Assembly (NCBI GenBank): GCA_946885765.1
Contig: CAMPHD010000155.1
Location: forward strand, 1 to 7,589
Reading direction: 5' to 3'
Origin: an uncultured Thalassospira sp.
GTDB lineage: Bacteria > Pseudomonadota > Alphaproteobacteria > Rhodospirillales_A > Thalassospiraceae
DNA length: 7,589 nt
Position numbers and translations under genes: made by a program. Within the stretch, counting starts at the first letter, position 1. Every line of letters begins with the position of its first letter. Below the pieces are notes generated by a model that saw only the letters and a list, made by a program, of their open reading frames with translations, had not been told where the DNA came from and did not search any database. Positions 1 through 5,673 of the stretch are shown piece by piece.

Positions 1-569
1 GTTTTATCCTTGAACGCCATGGACAGGGCATTGGCCGCCGATGCCGAACGTGCCAGCAGCAAAACCCCACTGCTGTCATTGTCAATACGATGAACAAGCT
101 TCGGGCGTTCCTATCTATCAAGTTTCAGTGCATCCAGCATGCCATCGACATGCAGGTCGGTATTGGTCCCGCCCTGCACCGCAAGACCGGCGGGCTTGTT
201 GATCGCAAGAACAACCTCGTCATAGAAAATGACGGAATCGCGCAGCGCCTGAAGTTCTTCCTCGGTCGCATCCGACTTGGCCGGGCCGGATTTCACATGC
301 TGTGCCGCGTTGGCCGCATCGTAATTGCCCTCGGCCCACGGCCCCAGTCCACCACCCGACATGACCGGTGCCGGCGGCACACGCACTTCCTGCCCCGGCT
401 CAAGGCGCTGATTGGCCTTGGCACGCTTGCCATCCACACGGATCTGGCCGCCACGCAGCAGCTTCTGAACCTGCCCAAAGGTAAATTCCGGGCAGTTCCG
501 CTTGAACCAGCGATCAAGCCGCATTTCGGCTTCATCATTCTTAACCTTGCGCAGAGTGACGCCACTCAT
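1..569 (-). pseudogene. rluC: RluC-type 23S rRNA pseudouridine synthase, interrupted by an in-frame stop and cut by the window edge
   Basis: RluC/RluD-family enzymes isomerise specific uridines of 23S rRNA to pseudouridine. The ATG at 567-569 opens a 152-codon reading frame with an N-terminal S4 RNA-binding domain (about residues 17-66, MRLDRWFKRNCPEFTFGQVQ onward) and the start of the synthase domain (NKPAGLAVQGG, residues 124-134). A TAG at 111-113 then stops it. The same frame continues without any further stop to base 1 and encodes ERPKLVHRIDNDSSG followed by VLLLARSASAANALSMAF, the catalytic region expected next in this family. The catalytic Asp is in HRID (codon 81-83), beyond the stop, so the 152-residue product should be inactive. 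The strong ribosome site GGGGAG lies 7 nt before the ATG, inside crcB, and the two genes overlap by ATGA. The C-terminal half lies outside the window. A sequencing error at 111-113 would restore an intact gene. Confidence 0.8.
111..113 (-). other. In-frame amber (TAG) codon inside rluC
   Basis: Reading the minus strand, CTT GAT AGA TAG GAA CGC CCG gives LDR-stop-ERP. The number of codons between the LDAL motif and ERPKLVHR matches what is usual for the family, so this looks like a single-base substitution (for example from AAG, CAG or GAG) and not an indel. Confidence 0.85.
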
Positions 570-958
570 TGCAGAACTCCCCTTACCAACGCAATCGCGC
601 CGAACAATGCTGCGATGCCAACGCAGACCGAAACAGCAACATAAAGCCCCGAAAGGCCAAGGTTGCCGCGTTCATATAAGGTCGCGACATCGAGCGAAAA
701 AGTAGAAAACGTTGTAAACGCCCCCAGAAAGCCCGTCACAAGGAAGGCCCGCATTTCAGGACTGAGCGACAGTTTAAGCGCCGAAAGCTCGATCAGAAGC
801 CCCATGACAAAAGACCCGACGATATTGACCGTCAAAGTCCCCCAGGGAAAACCGTGACCAAGCGTCGCCCCCATAAAGGCCGAAACACCATATCGGGCAA
901 CCGCCCCGATAGCCCCGCCCAATGCGATGGATGCGATAAACAACGGTGAAAATTGCAT
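566..958 (-). CDS. crcB: Fluoride ion channel CrcB/Fluc
   Basis: CrcB (Fluc) forms dual-topology homodimers in the inner membrane that let fluoride leak out of the cell. The 130-residue length is typical of the family. Four hydrophobic segments are visible, with the family motifs GGAIGAVARY (14-23, containing the conserved Arg22), WGTLTVNIVGSF (39-50, with the pore-lining Asn45) and GFLGAFTTFSTFS (76-88, carrying the phenylalanine-box residues). The ATG at 956-958 is the natural start because GGAIGA follows at the usual distance; the upstream ribosome site is weak (AGG about 9 nt away). The TGA overlaps the rluC ATG in an ATGA arrangement, so rluC is probably translationally coupled. No fluoride riboswitch motif was recognised in the roughly 100-bp leader. 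All key residues appear intact. Confidence 0.95.
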   Translation of the reverse strand: MQFSPLFIASIALGGAIGAVARYGVSAFMGATLGHGFPWGTLTVNIVGSFVMGLLIELSALKLSLSPEMRAFLVTGFLGAFTTFSTFSLDVATLYERGNLGLSGLYVAVSVCVGIAALFGAIALVRGVLQ

Positions 959-1004
959 GGCGCGGAACCTAGTCTTTCGGTTTTAAAAAGTCACGTGTGA
1001 AAAC

Positions 1005-1034
1005 ATCATAGGCGGGTCGCATAACAATACGTCA
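1005..1034 (-). promoter_or_regulatory. Candidate sigma70-type promoter for crcB
   Basis: On the minus strand a good -10 hexamer TATGAT (1005-1010) lies 18 bp downstream of a poor -35 candidate TGACGT (1029-1034), about 46 bp before the crcB ATG. Only the -10 is convincing. Confidence 0.25.
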
Positions 1035-1060
1035 CGCCGCCCCAGCCCCGAAGGGAACAC

Positions 1061-1588
1061 TCAGTTTTGCGGTGTGGTCTGCTGACCGATCAGGGCAACG
1101 GTTGCCGCCATCCAGGATTTCAGGCGCTTTTCATTCTGACCAAAATCGCCGCCGCCATAGACCGACCGGGAATAGGCAAACACACGGCTGCCCCCCTGTT
1201 CGCTGGGAATGACTTTTACATCGATCCAGTCCGGGAACCGAAAGACCGGGGTTCGGGCAAGGAAGCGCAATTCAAGCGACAATCCATCACCTTCGACAAG
1301 CTTCATGCCCTGTTCGCCCGCCGTTGCCTGCAAGGCGGTTGCAACGGTATCCGGTGCGGCGTCAAATGCCGGGCTTTGGGCATTCCGATGCGTCGACGGA
1401 CATGCTTCAAGCGGACAGATCAGGAAATAGGTCGGCGACTTTGGCAGAGCCATATCCGGGCCCAGGCTGATATCCGCCGGTTCTCCTGCGACCAGCATAC
1501 TATCGAGCAATCCGCTAAAACGGATCACTGCAAAAGTCAGCCCGCCAACAAACAGAAGCCATGCAAGTACAATCGCCAAGCGTTTCAC
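1061..1588 (-). CDS. DUF1499 family protein, N-terminally membrane-anchored
   Basis: A 175-residue protein of unknown function. Residues 4-22 form one hydrophobic segment after a Lys-Arg start, so it is probably anchored in the inner membrane with the rest in the periplasm; no lipobox cysteine follows. Recognisable DUF1499 features are an early Cys pair (Cys58 and Cys63, in CPLEACP), SPAFDAAP (72-79), FRFPDWIDVKV (116-126) and the C-terminal signature YSRSVYGGGDFGQNEKR (139-155). The start codon is GTG (1586-1588) preceded by GGGGA about 7 nt upstream. The gene lies downstream of the azoR terminator and so probably has its own promoter. Its role cannot be deduced from the sequence. The family assignment rests on remembered motifs, not on a profile search. 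Confidence 0.82.
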   Translation of the reverse strand: MKRLAIVLAWLLFVGGLTFAVIRFSGLLDSMLVAGEPADISLGPDMALPKSPTYFLICPLEACPSTHRNAQSPAFDAAPDTVATALQATAGEQGMKLVEGDGLSLELRFLARTPVFRFPDWIDVKVIPSEQGGSRVFAYSRSVYGGGDFGQNEKRLKSWMAATVALIGQQTTPQN

Positions 1589-1638
1589 AAAAATTCCCCG
1601 TTCCCGTTTTGTGAGACCTGCTCTAACGCAGAACTCCC

Positions 1639-1669
1639 TAAATACCGGTTAATTGTTGTAATTCGTCAA
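1639..1669 (-). promoter_or_regulatory. Candidate promoter for the DUF1499 gene
   Basis: On the minus strand TTGACG (1664-1669) and TATTTA (1639-1644) are separated by 19 bp and sit about 50 bp before the GTG start, just beyond the azoR terminator. The spacing is longer than the ideal 17 bp, so the call is tentative. Confidence 0.3.
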
Positions 1670-1681
1670 GTTAACAAATGC

Positions 1682-1711
1682 AAAAATACCCGAACGAGCA
1701 TCTCGTTCGGG
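1682..1711 (-). terminator. Intrinsic terminator of azoR
   Basis: A perfect 10-bp inverted repeat, CCCGAACGAG (1689-1698) and CTCGTTCGGG (1702-1711), has a 3-nt loop. Read on the minus strand it is followed by TATTTTTG, a U-rich tail. It lies about 80 bp after the azoR stop, with the correct polarity to end azoR transcription and insulate the DUF1499 gene. On the plus strand no U-tract follows. Confidence 0.85.
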
Positions 1712-1741
1712 CATTATCTGGAAACCAACGAACCACACCGC

Positions 1742-1750
1742 GGGGGGGGG
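1742..1750. repeat. Nine-base G homopolymer in the azoR 3' untranslated region
   Basis: An uninterrupted run of nine G on the plus strand (nine C in the azoR transcript) lies between the azoR stop codon and its terminator. It is outside any recognised coding region. Such runs are prone to length variation and to base-calling errors. Confidence 0.9.
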
Positions 1751-1791
1751 ATTGATGCGACTATCGATTTCCGCGGGCAACAGGTAGTGCG

Positions 1792-2397
1792 TTATGCCGC
1801 CTTCGGAAGCGGCGCAGCAGCGACATTGGCAATCGCGCGCTCCATGGCTTCTTCGGCATTTACCGCGAAACCGGATGCATCGATAACGTCAACATCGGAA
1901 ATACCGACAAAACCAAGGACCTGTTTCAGATACGGGGTTGCGAAATCCGCCGGGCTGTTGACCGGAACACCGCCCGTGGCAACAACGATATATGCTTTCT
2001 TGCCTTCAAGCAGGCCTTTCGGGCCGTTTTCGGTATAGTTGAAAGTCACACCGACGCGGGCAATCAGGTCAACCCATGCCTTAAGGGTCGAGGGAACCGA
2101 GAAGTTATACATCGGCGCGCCGATAACAACGACATCGGATGCCTGAAGTTCGGCAACCAGTTTGTCGGAAACGGCGATCACGTCTTTCTGTGCGCCGGTA
2201 CGGTTTTCAGCCGGGGTATAGAACGCGCCGACAATCTCGCCGGTCAGGGCCGGGATCGATTTATCGTTCAGGTCACGCTCAACAACATTGGCAGCCGGGG
2301 TTGCGGCAACAATGCGTTCGATCAGCTTGGATGCGATCTGGCGCGAATTGGAACTTTCGCCGTTAACCGAGGCATTGATATGCAGGATCGAAGTCAT
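1792..2397 (-). CDS. azoR: FMN-dependent NADH-azoreductase
   Basis: AzoR enzymes are cytoplasmic flavodoxin-fold homodimers that use NAD(P)H to reduce quinones and azo compounds by two-electron transfer, and they are often tied to thiol or electrophile stress. The 201-residue length is standard. Motifs in order: an N-terminal strand and Ser-rich FMN-phosphate loop (residues 9-18, ASVNGESSNS), the FMN-binding APMYNFSVPSTLKAWVD (94-110), ARVGVTFNYT (113-122) with GPKGLL (125-130), and the flavin-contacting ATGGV (140-144). The ATG at 2395-2397 is preceded by GGAG with 7-nt spacing. A strong terminator follows the stop, while no terminator is visible between rarA and azoR (119-bp gap), so the gene may be read from its own promoter, from rarA, or both. 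It is not under the paired palindromic operators of the plus-strand block. Confidence 0.93.
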   Translation of the reverse strand: MTSILHINASVNGESSNSRQIASKLIERIVAATPAANVVERDLNDKSIPALTGEIVGAFYTPAENRTGAQKDVIAVSDKLVAELQASDVVVIGAPMYNFSVPSTLKAWVDLIARVGVTFNYTENGPKGLLEGKKAYIVVATGGVPVNSPADFATPYLKQVLGFVGISDVDVIDASGFAVNAEEAMERAIANVAAAPLPKAA

Positions 2398-2516
2398 GAG
2401 AAATCTCCAAGTCCGGGTTTGTTTCTGTTGCCCTGACTTTAACAGTTTCCATGACGATGATTATCCGGTCTATTTTCACCAGATTGTTGACCAAAAGAGA
2501 ACAACACGCCTGCCGG

Positions 2517-3827
2517 TTAATCTTCCCCGCGCTGCTTTTGACGTTCCCGGCGTAATTTGTCGAAATATTCGACCCGCTTTTTCAAATCACGTTCAAAACC
2601 GCGTTCGACCGGTTCGTAAAAATTCTGGCGGCGCATGCCATCGGGAAAATAATTCTGCCCGGAAAAACCGTCTTCCTGATCATGGTCATAGGCATAACCG
2701 GTGCCATACCCAATATCTTTCATCAGCTTGGTCGGGGCATTGAGGATATGGGCCGGCGGCATCAGCGACCCGGTATCGCGCGCGACCTTCAATGACCGTT
2801 TATACGCGGCATAACCGGCATTTGATTTGGGGGCCAGTGCCAGATAGATCACCGCCTGCGCCAGCGCCAGTTCACCTTCGGGGCTTCCGAGGCGCTCATA
2901 AGCTTCCCACGCACCTACGCAAATCTGCTGGGCTTGCGGATCGGCAAGTCCGATATCCTCGACCGCCATGCGGGTGATGCGACGCGCGATGAATTTCGGG
3001 TCCTCGCCCCCGGCCAGCATCCGGTTAAACCAATACAGGGCCGCATCCGGGTCCGAACCGCGCACCGATTTATGCAGGGCACTGATCAGGTTGTAATGAC
3101 TGTCATCGCCCTTGTCATAAAGCGGCATGCGCTTTTGCACGGTGCGCGACAATTCGGCAACGCCAAGCGGGCCATCGTCACTGGGCGGCAACAAAAACAG
3201 TTCTTCGGCAAGGTTCAGCAGATAACGCCCATCACCATCGGCCATGGCACGCAGCGTTACCCGTGCCTCGGGCGACAGCGGCAGCTCGAACCCCATTTCC
3301 TTTTCCGCCCGCACCAGAAGCTCTTCAAGCCCCTGATCATCCAACCGTTTAAGCACCAGCACCTGACAACGCGACAACAATGCCGCATTCAGTTCAAACG
3401 ACGGATTTTCGGTTGTTGCCCCGATCAGGGTAATGGTGCCGTCTTCGACAAACGGCAGGAAGCTGTCCTGCTGGGCCTTGTTGAAACGGTGGATCTCATC
3501 AATGAATAACAGGGTCGAGGCACCGGTTGCCCGCCGCCCGCGTGCCCGATCAAACACCTTGCGCAGGTCGGCAACCCCGGAAAAGATCGCCGAAAGCGGT
3601 TCAAACGCCATATCGGCAACATTGGCCATCAGGCGGGCCAGTGTTGTCTTGCCACAACCGGGCGGCCCCCAAAGGATAACCGATGGCACCCGCCCGGTAT
3701 TGATCATCCGCGTGATCGGCCCGTCATCCCCAAACAGATGCCCCTGCCCGACGACTTCATCCAGCTTTGCCGGACGCAGCCTGTCGGCCAAGGGCCGGGA
3801 TGCCTGACTTTCAAACAGTGACGCCAT
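2517..3827 (-). CDS. rarA: Replication-associated recombination protein A (RarA/MgsA), AAA+ ATPase
   Basis: RarA is the bacterial relative of eukaryotic WRNIP1/Mgs1, a clamp-loader-like tetrameric ATPase that acts at stalled forks and single-strand gaps together with SSB and RecA. The 436-residue length is typical. Visible elements: the N-terminal RPLADRLRP (11-19) and GQGHL (27-31), Walker A GPPGCGKT (54-61), Walker B LLFIDEIHRF (106-115) with Asp110-Glu111, sensor 1 GATTENPSFE (136-145), and an arginine-finger candidate in LLSRCQ (150-155). The C-terminal oligomerisation region includes YDKGDDSHYNLISALHKS. The ATG at 3825-3827 gives the normal family N-terminus, although its ribosome site (AGGA about 13 nt upstream) is poor. 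In many alphaproteobacteria rarA lies next to a degP-like gene and crcB; here both neighbours are displaced by other genes. Confidence 0.96.
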   Translation of the reverse strand: MASLFESQASRPLADRLRPAKLDEVVGQGHLFGDDGPITRMINTGRVPSVILWGPPGCGKTTLARLMANVADMAFEPLSAIFSGVADLRKVFDRARGRRATGASTLLFIDEIHRFNKAQQDSFLPFVEDGTITLIGATTENPSFELNAALLSRCQVLVLKRLDDQGLEELLVRAEKEMGFELPLSPEARVTLRAMADGDGRYLLNLAEELFLLPPSDDGPLGVAELSRTVQKRMPLYDKGDDSHYNLISALHKSVRGSDPDAALYWFNRMLAGGEDPKFIARRITRMAVEDIGLADPQAQQICVGAWEAYERLGSPEGELALAQAVIYLALAPKSNAGYAAYKRSLKVARDTGSLMPPAHILNAPTKLMKDIGYGTGYAYDHDQEDGFSGQNYFPDGMRRQNFYEPVERGFERDLKKRVEYFDKLRRERQKQRGED

Positions 3828-3919
3828 ATCGGACAGATGTTCCTATTGTTATCTTCCAACCGGTTTTGCGCGGAACCTATCACGAACACCGCCCGGTTTA
3901 TAGCGATAAGGCAAGAATA

Positions 3920-3946
3920 TTGACACCTCGATGATCGAGGTATAAC
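3920..3946 (+). promoter_or_regulatory. Promoter of the PadR-MFS-arsH operon
   Basis: A perfect -35 consensus TTGACA (3920-3925) and a -10-like TATAAC (3941-3946) are separated by 15 bp. An alternative -10, TAACGT at 3943-3948, would give 17-bp spacing but a poorer hexamer. Transcription would start near 3953, leaving a short leader before the ATG at 3979. The spacer is occupied by the palindromic operator. Confidence 0.6.
3925..3941. promoter_or_regulatory. Palindromic operator, copy 1
   Basis: ACCTCGAT-G-ATCGAGGT is a perfect 17-bp palindrome (8-bp arms, one central base). It runs from the last base of the -35 to the first base of the -10, so a bound protein would block RNA polymerase. An identical 19-nt stretch (3925-3943) recurs at 4419-4437. 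It is probably the site of the PadR-type protein encoded just downstream; that assignment is inference from position and repetition. Confidence 0.75.
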
Positions 3947-3978
3947 GTTCGGCCGTCAAACCAGCCAGAAACGCCGAC

Positions 3979-4398
3979 ATGAAACAGATAGTCGATTACA
4001 CCGACCGATCATACTGGCAAGGCACGATCAAAATGTCCTTGTCGAAGTTTTTCGTGCTTTGCGTTTTGCATCGCAAGCCGATGCACGGTTACGAGGTCGT
4101 TCAGGCCGTCGAAAAAACCACCAATGGCTGCTGTTCACCATCAGAAGGAACCGTCTATCCGGTTTTGAACGAATTCGAGGCAGGTGGATATCTGACATCT
4201 CACCCCGAAGTCGTTCAGGGCCGACAGCGCAAGGTTTATGAATTGACAGACAAGGGACGCGATGCATTCCGGGTCGCGACCGACGCATGGATGGATGTAA
4301 CCCGCCATATCCTTGCCAGCCGGGACGCTGTCCAAACCGGCACCGCATCGGCAACCTCCCCCATCTCCCCGCAACAGGGAAAGGCATGCTGTGAGTAG
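3979..4398 (+). CDS. PadR-family winged-helix transcriptional regulator with vicinal cysteines, probable arsenical-responsive repressor
   Basis: A 139-residue DNA-binding protein. The core MHGYEVVQAVEKTTNGCCSP (35-54), then EGTVYPVLNEFEAGGYLTS (56-74) and RKVYELTDKGRDAF (84-97), matches the PadR winged helix: helix 2, the recognition helix SPxxGTxYPxL, and the wing leading to LTxKGR. Cysteines are Cys28, Cys51-Cys52 (directly before the recognition helix) and Cys137-Cys138 near the C-terminus. Most PadR proteins have other residues at the 51-52 position. The C-terminal helical part is short, as in subfamily-1 PadR proteins. The ATG at 3979 is favoured because TIKMSLSKFFVL is read in frame and the operator/promoter lies just upstream. 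A shorter form from ATG 4033 is possible, and neither start has a strong ribosome site. The neighbours (MFS exporter, arsH) and two identical palindromes suggest a self-regulating repressor released by trivalent arsenicals; the ligand is inferred. Confidence 0.85.
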   Translation: MKQIVDYTDRSYWQGTIKMSLSKFFVLCVLHRKPMHGYEVVQAVEKTTNGCCSPSEGTVYPVLNEFEAGGYLTSHPEVVQGRQRKVYELTDKGRDAFRVATDAWMDVTRHILASRDAVQTGTASATSPISPQQGKACCE

Positions 4399-4409
4399 CT
4401 CATTTTCCA

Positions 4410-4437
4410 GATCATCATACCTCGATGATCGAGGTAT
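4410..4437 (+). promoter_or_regulatory. Two mutually exclusive RNA hairpins at the transporter ribosome site
   Basis: As RNA, GATCATC (4410-4416) can pair with GATGATC (4424-4430), leaving GAGG (4431-4434) exposed. Alternatively 4417-4425 can pair with 4429-4437 as a 9-bp stem with a 3-nt loop, burying the same GAGG. The structures share bases and cannot coexist. That they act as a translational switch is speculative; the second stem follows automatically from the DNA palindrome. Confidence 0.35.
4417..4437. promoter_or_regulatory. Palindromic operator, copy 2, containing the Shine-Dalgarno of the transporter gene
   Basis: This copy is a perfect 21-bp palindrome (10-bp arms around a central G at 4427) and shares 19 identical bases with copy 1. 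It lies in the 45-bp gap between the regulator stop and the transporter ATG and ends 6 bp before that ATG. Its right arm supplies GAGG, 9 nt before the start codon, the only visible ribosome site. No promoter could start usefully here, because a -10 at 4435-4440 would place transcription start inside the coding region. A transcription roadblock or translational role is therefore more likely than promoter occlusion. Confidence 0.7.
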
Positions 4438-4443
4438 TCTCTC

Positions 4444-5673
4444 ATGACCGCCACCGTCAAAAAATTACCGATCATTATCGCCCTTGGCAGCACGCAAACA
4501 CTGGGGTTCGGGTCGACGCTTTATCTGCCCGCCATTCTGTCCGCACCAATGGCAGAGGAATTCGGCATTCCGACCGGCTGGGCGTTCGGGGCATTTTCGC
4601 TGGCACTTGTGGTTGCGGCACTTCTTGGCCCGATGGCCGGGGCCCGGATCGACCGGTTTGGCGGGCGCAATATCCTGACGGTTTCAAGCCTTGTCTTCGC
4701 ACTTGGGCTTGGCTTGCTCGGCCTGTCGAATGGCATGCTTGCCATGTGCATGGCATGGCTGGTCATCGGGGCCGGAATGGCGATGGGGCTTTACGAGTCT
4801 GCCTTTGCAACGCTTGCCGGGATCTTTGGGCGCGGAGCCCGCGGGCCGATTACCGGCATCACATTGATTGCCGGATTTGCCAGTACGATCTGCTGGCCGA
4901 TATCGGCCGGGCTTGAAATCGAATATGGCTGGCGTACTGCCTGCTTTTTCTGGGCGGCGATGCATCTGTTTGTCGGATTACCGTTAAACCGTCTGGTCAT
5001 CCCGGCCGGAAACGGCAAGCAGATGGCCCCCGCCAAGGCCCCTGCTGACAGCGCCGATAATGTAACGCTCACAACTGATCGCACGTCAAGGCCCGGTTAC
5101 TTCACGGCACCCATGATCCTGCTGGCATTCGTTTTTGCCGCAAGCTGGTTTATCGCAACCGCCATGGCCGCCCATTTGCCGCGACTGTTGCAGATTTCGG
5201 GCATGGATACGACGGATGCGATTATTGCCGCTTCGCTGGTCGGTCCGGCACAGGTTGCGGGCCGATTGCTGGAATTCGGGGTATTGCAACGCATGCATCC
5301 GCTGATTTCGGCCAGAATGGCGGGGGTTGCCCATCCGCTTGGTGCGTCGCTTCTGCTGATCTTCGCCGGGCCGGCCGGGATGATATTCACAAGCCTCCAT
5401 GGCGCGGGAAATGGTATCCTGACCATCGCCAAGGGCACCTTGCCGCTTGCCCTGTTCGGGCCGGTTGGCTATGGCCTGCGGCAGGGGTTTCTGATGGCAC
5501 CGTCGCGCTTTGCGCAGGCCGCCGCCCCGCTCCTGTTCGGATTGCTGATTGACGGATACGGCATCCGGGCATTGTTCCTGACCATCGGGCTTGGCTTACT
5601 CAGCTGTCTGGCGATGGTGTTTCTTAAAACCGATACGACCAAGAATGACGAAACCGATGACAAGACTGCGTAA
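4444..5673 (+). CDS. MFS transporter, candidate arsenical efflux pump (ArsK-like)
   Basis: A 409-residue inner-membrane protein with about twelve hydrophobic segments in two halves joined by a polar cytoplasmic loop (about residues 186-218). The MFS signature between helices 2 and 3 is [10 protein letters not shown] (66-75). The N-terminal stretch [20 protein letters not shown] (15-34) resembles MFS proteins found in ars clusters that export trivalent arsenicals (ArsK type). It does not resemble ArsJ, and no GAPDH-like partner gene, which normally accompanies ArsJ, is present. The ATG at 4444 follows GAGG with 9-nt spacing. The C-terminal tail is acidic and polar (residues 396-409). The gene sits between the cysteine-bearing regulator and arsH and overlaps arsH, which points to export of arsenite or a trivalent organoarsenical. 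The fold is certain; the substrate is inferred from context and a remembered resemblance. Confidence 0.88.
   Translation: MTATVKKLPIIIALGSTQTLGFGSTLYLPAILSAPMAEEFGIPTGWAFGAFSLALVVAALLGPMAGARIDRFGGRNILTVSSLVFALGLGLLGLSNGMLAMCMAWLVIGAGMAMGLYESAFATLAGIFGRGARGPITGITLIAGFASTICWPISAGLEIEYGWRTACFFWAAMHLFVGLPLNRLVIPAGNGKQMAPAKAPADSADNVTLTTDRTSRPGYFTAPMILLAFVFAASWFIATAMAAHLPRLLQISGMDTTDAIIAASLVGPAQVAGRLLEFGVLQRMHPLISARMAGVAHPLGASLLLIFAGPAGMIFTSLHGAGNGILTIAKGTLPLALFGPVGYGLRQGFLMAPSRFAQAAAPLLFGLLIDGYGIRALFLTIGLGLLSCLAMVFLKTDTTKNDETDDKTA

Noticed and set aside
90..644. A plus-strand open frame of 184 codons opposite rluC/crcB
   Set aside because: The minus-strand frames encode conserved RluC and CrcB motifs; the plus-strand frame is a shadow with no family resemblance.
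991..1000. CACGTG-centred palindrome TCACGTGTGA upstream of crcB
   Set aside because: Short, single-copy and imperfect; no reason to assign it to a regulator.
959..1060. Possible fluoride riboswitch ahead of crcB
   Set aside because: The conserved pseudoknotted crcB-motif core could not be matched on the minus strand; only a -10-like TATGAT stands out.
1067..2038. A long open frame on the plus strand (323 codons)
   Set aside because: It runs antisense across the DUF1499 gene, the azoR terminator and the end of azoR, and its translation has no recognisable domain and an unnatural composition. Both minus-strand genes are clearly real.
2484..2504. TTGTT-N11-AACAA inverted repeat between rarA and azoR
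   Set aside because: Five-base arms in an AT-rich intergenic stretch are expected by chance, and there is no regulator gene next to azoR.
2934..3509. A plus-strand open frame of 191 codons opposite rarA
   Set aside because: It lies entirely within rarA, whose AAA+ motifs are unambiguous.
3920..3946. MerR-type promoter architecture
   Set aside because: MerR-regulated promoters have long 19-20 bp spacers; this one is 15 bp, and the adjacent regulator is PadR-type.
5591..5644. Upstream TTG start for arsH
   Set aside because: It would add 18 residues lying wholly inside the transporter gene with no family similarity; ATG 5645 or 5657 gives the normal ArsH length.
4444..5673. Assignment of the transporter as ArsJ
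   Set aside because: The N-terminal sequence does not resemble ArsJ and the accompanying GAPDH-like gene is absent.
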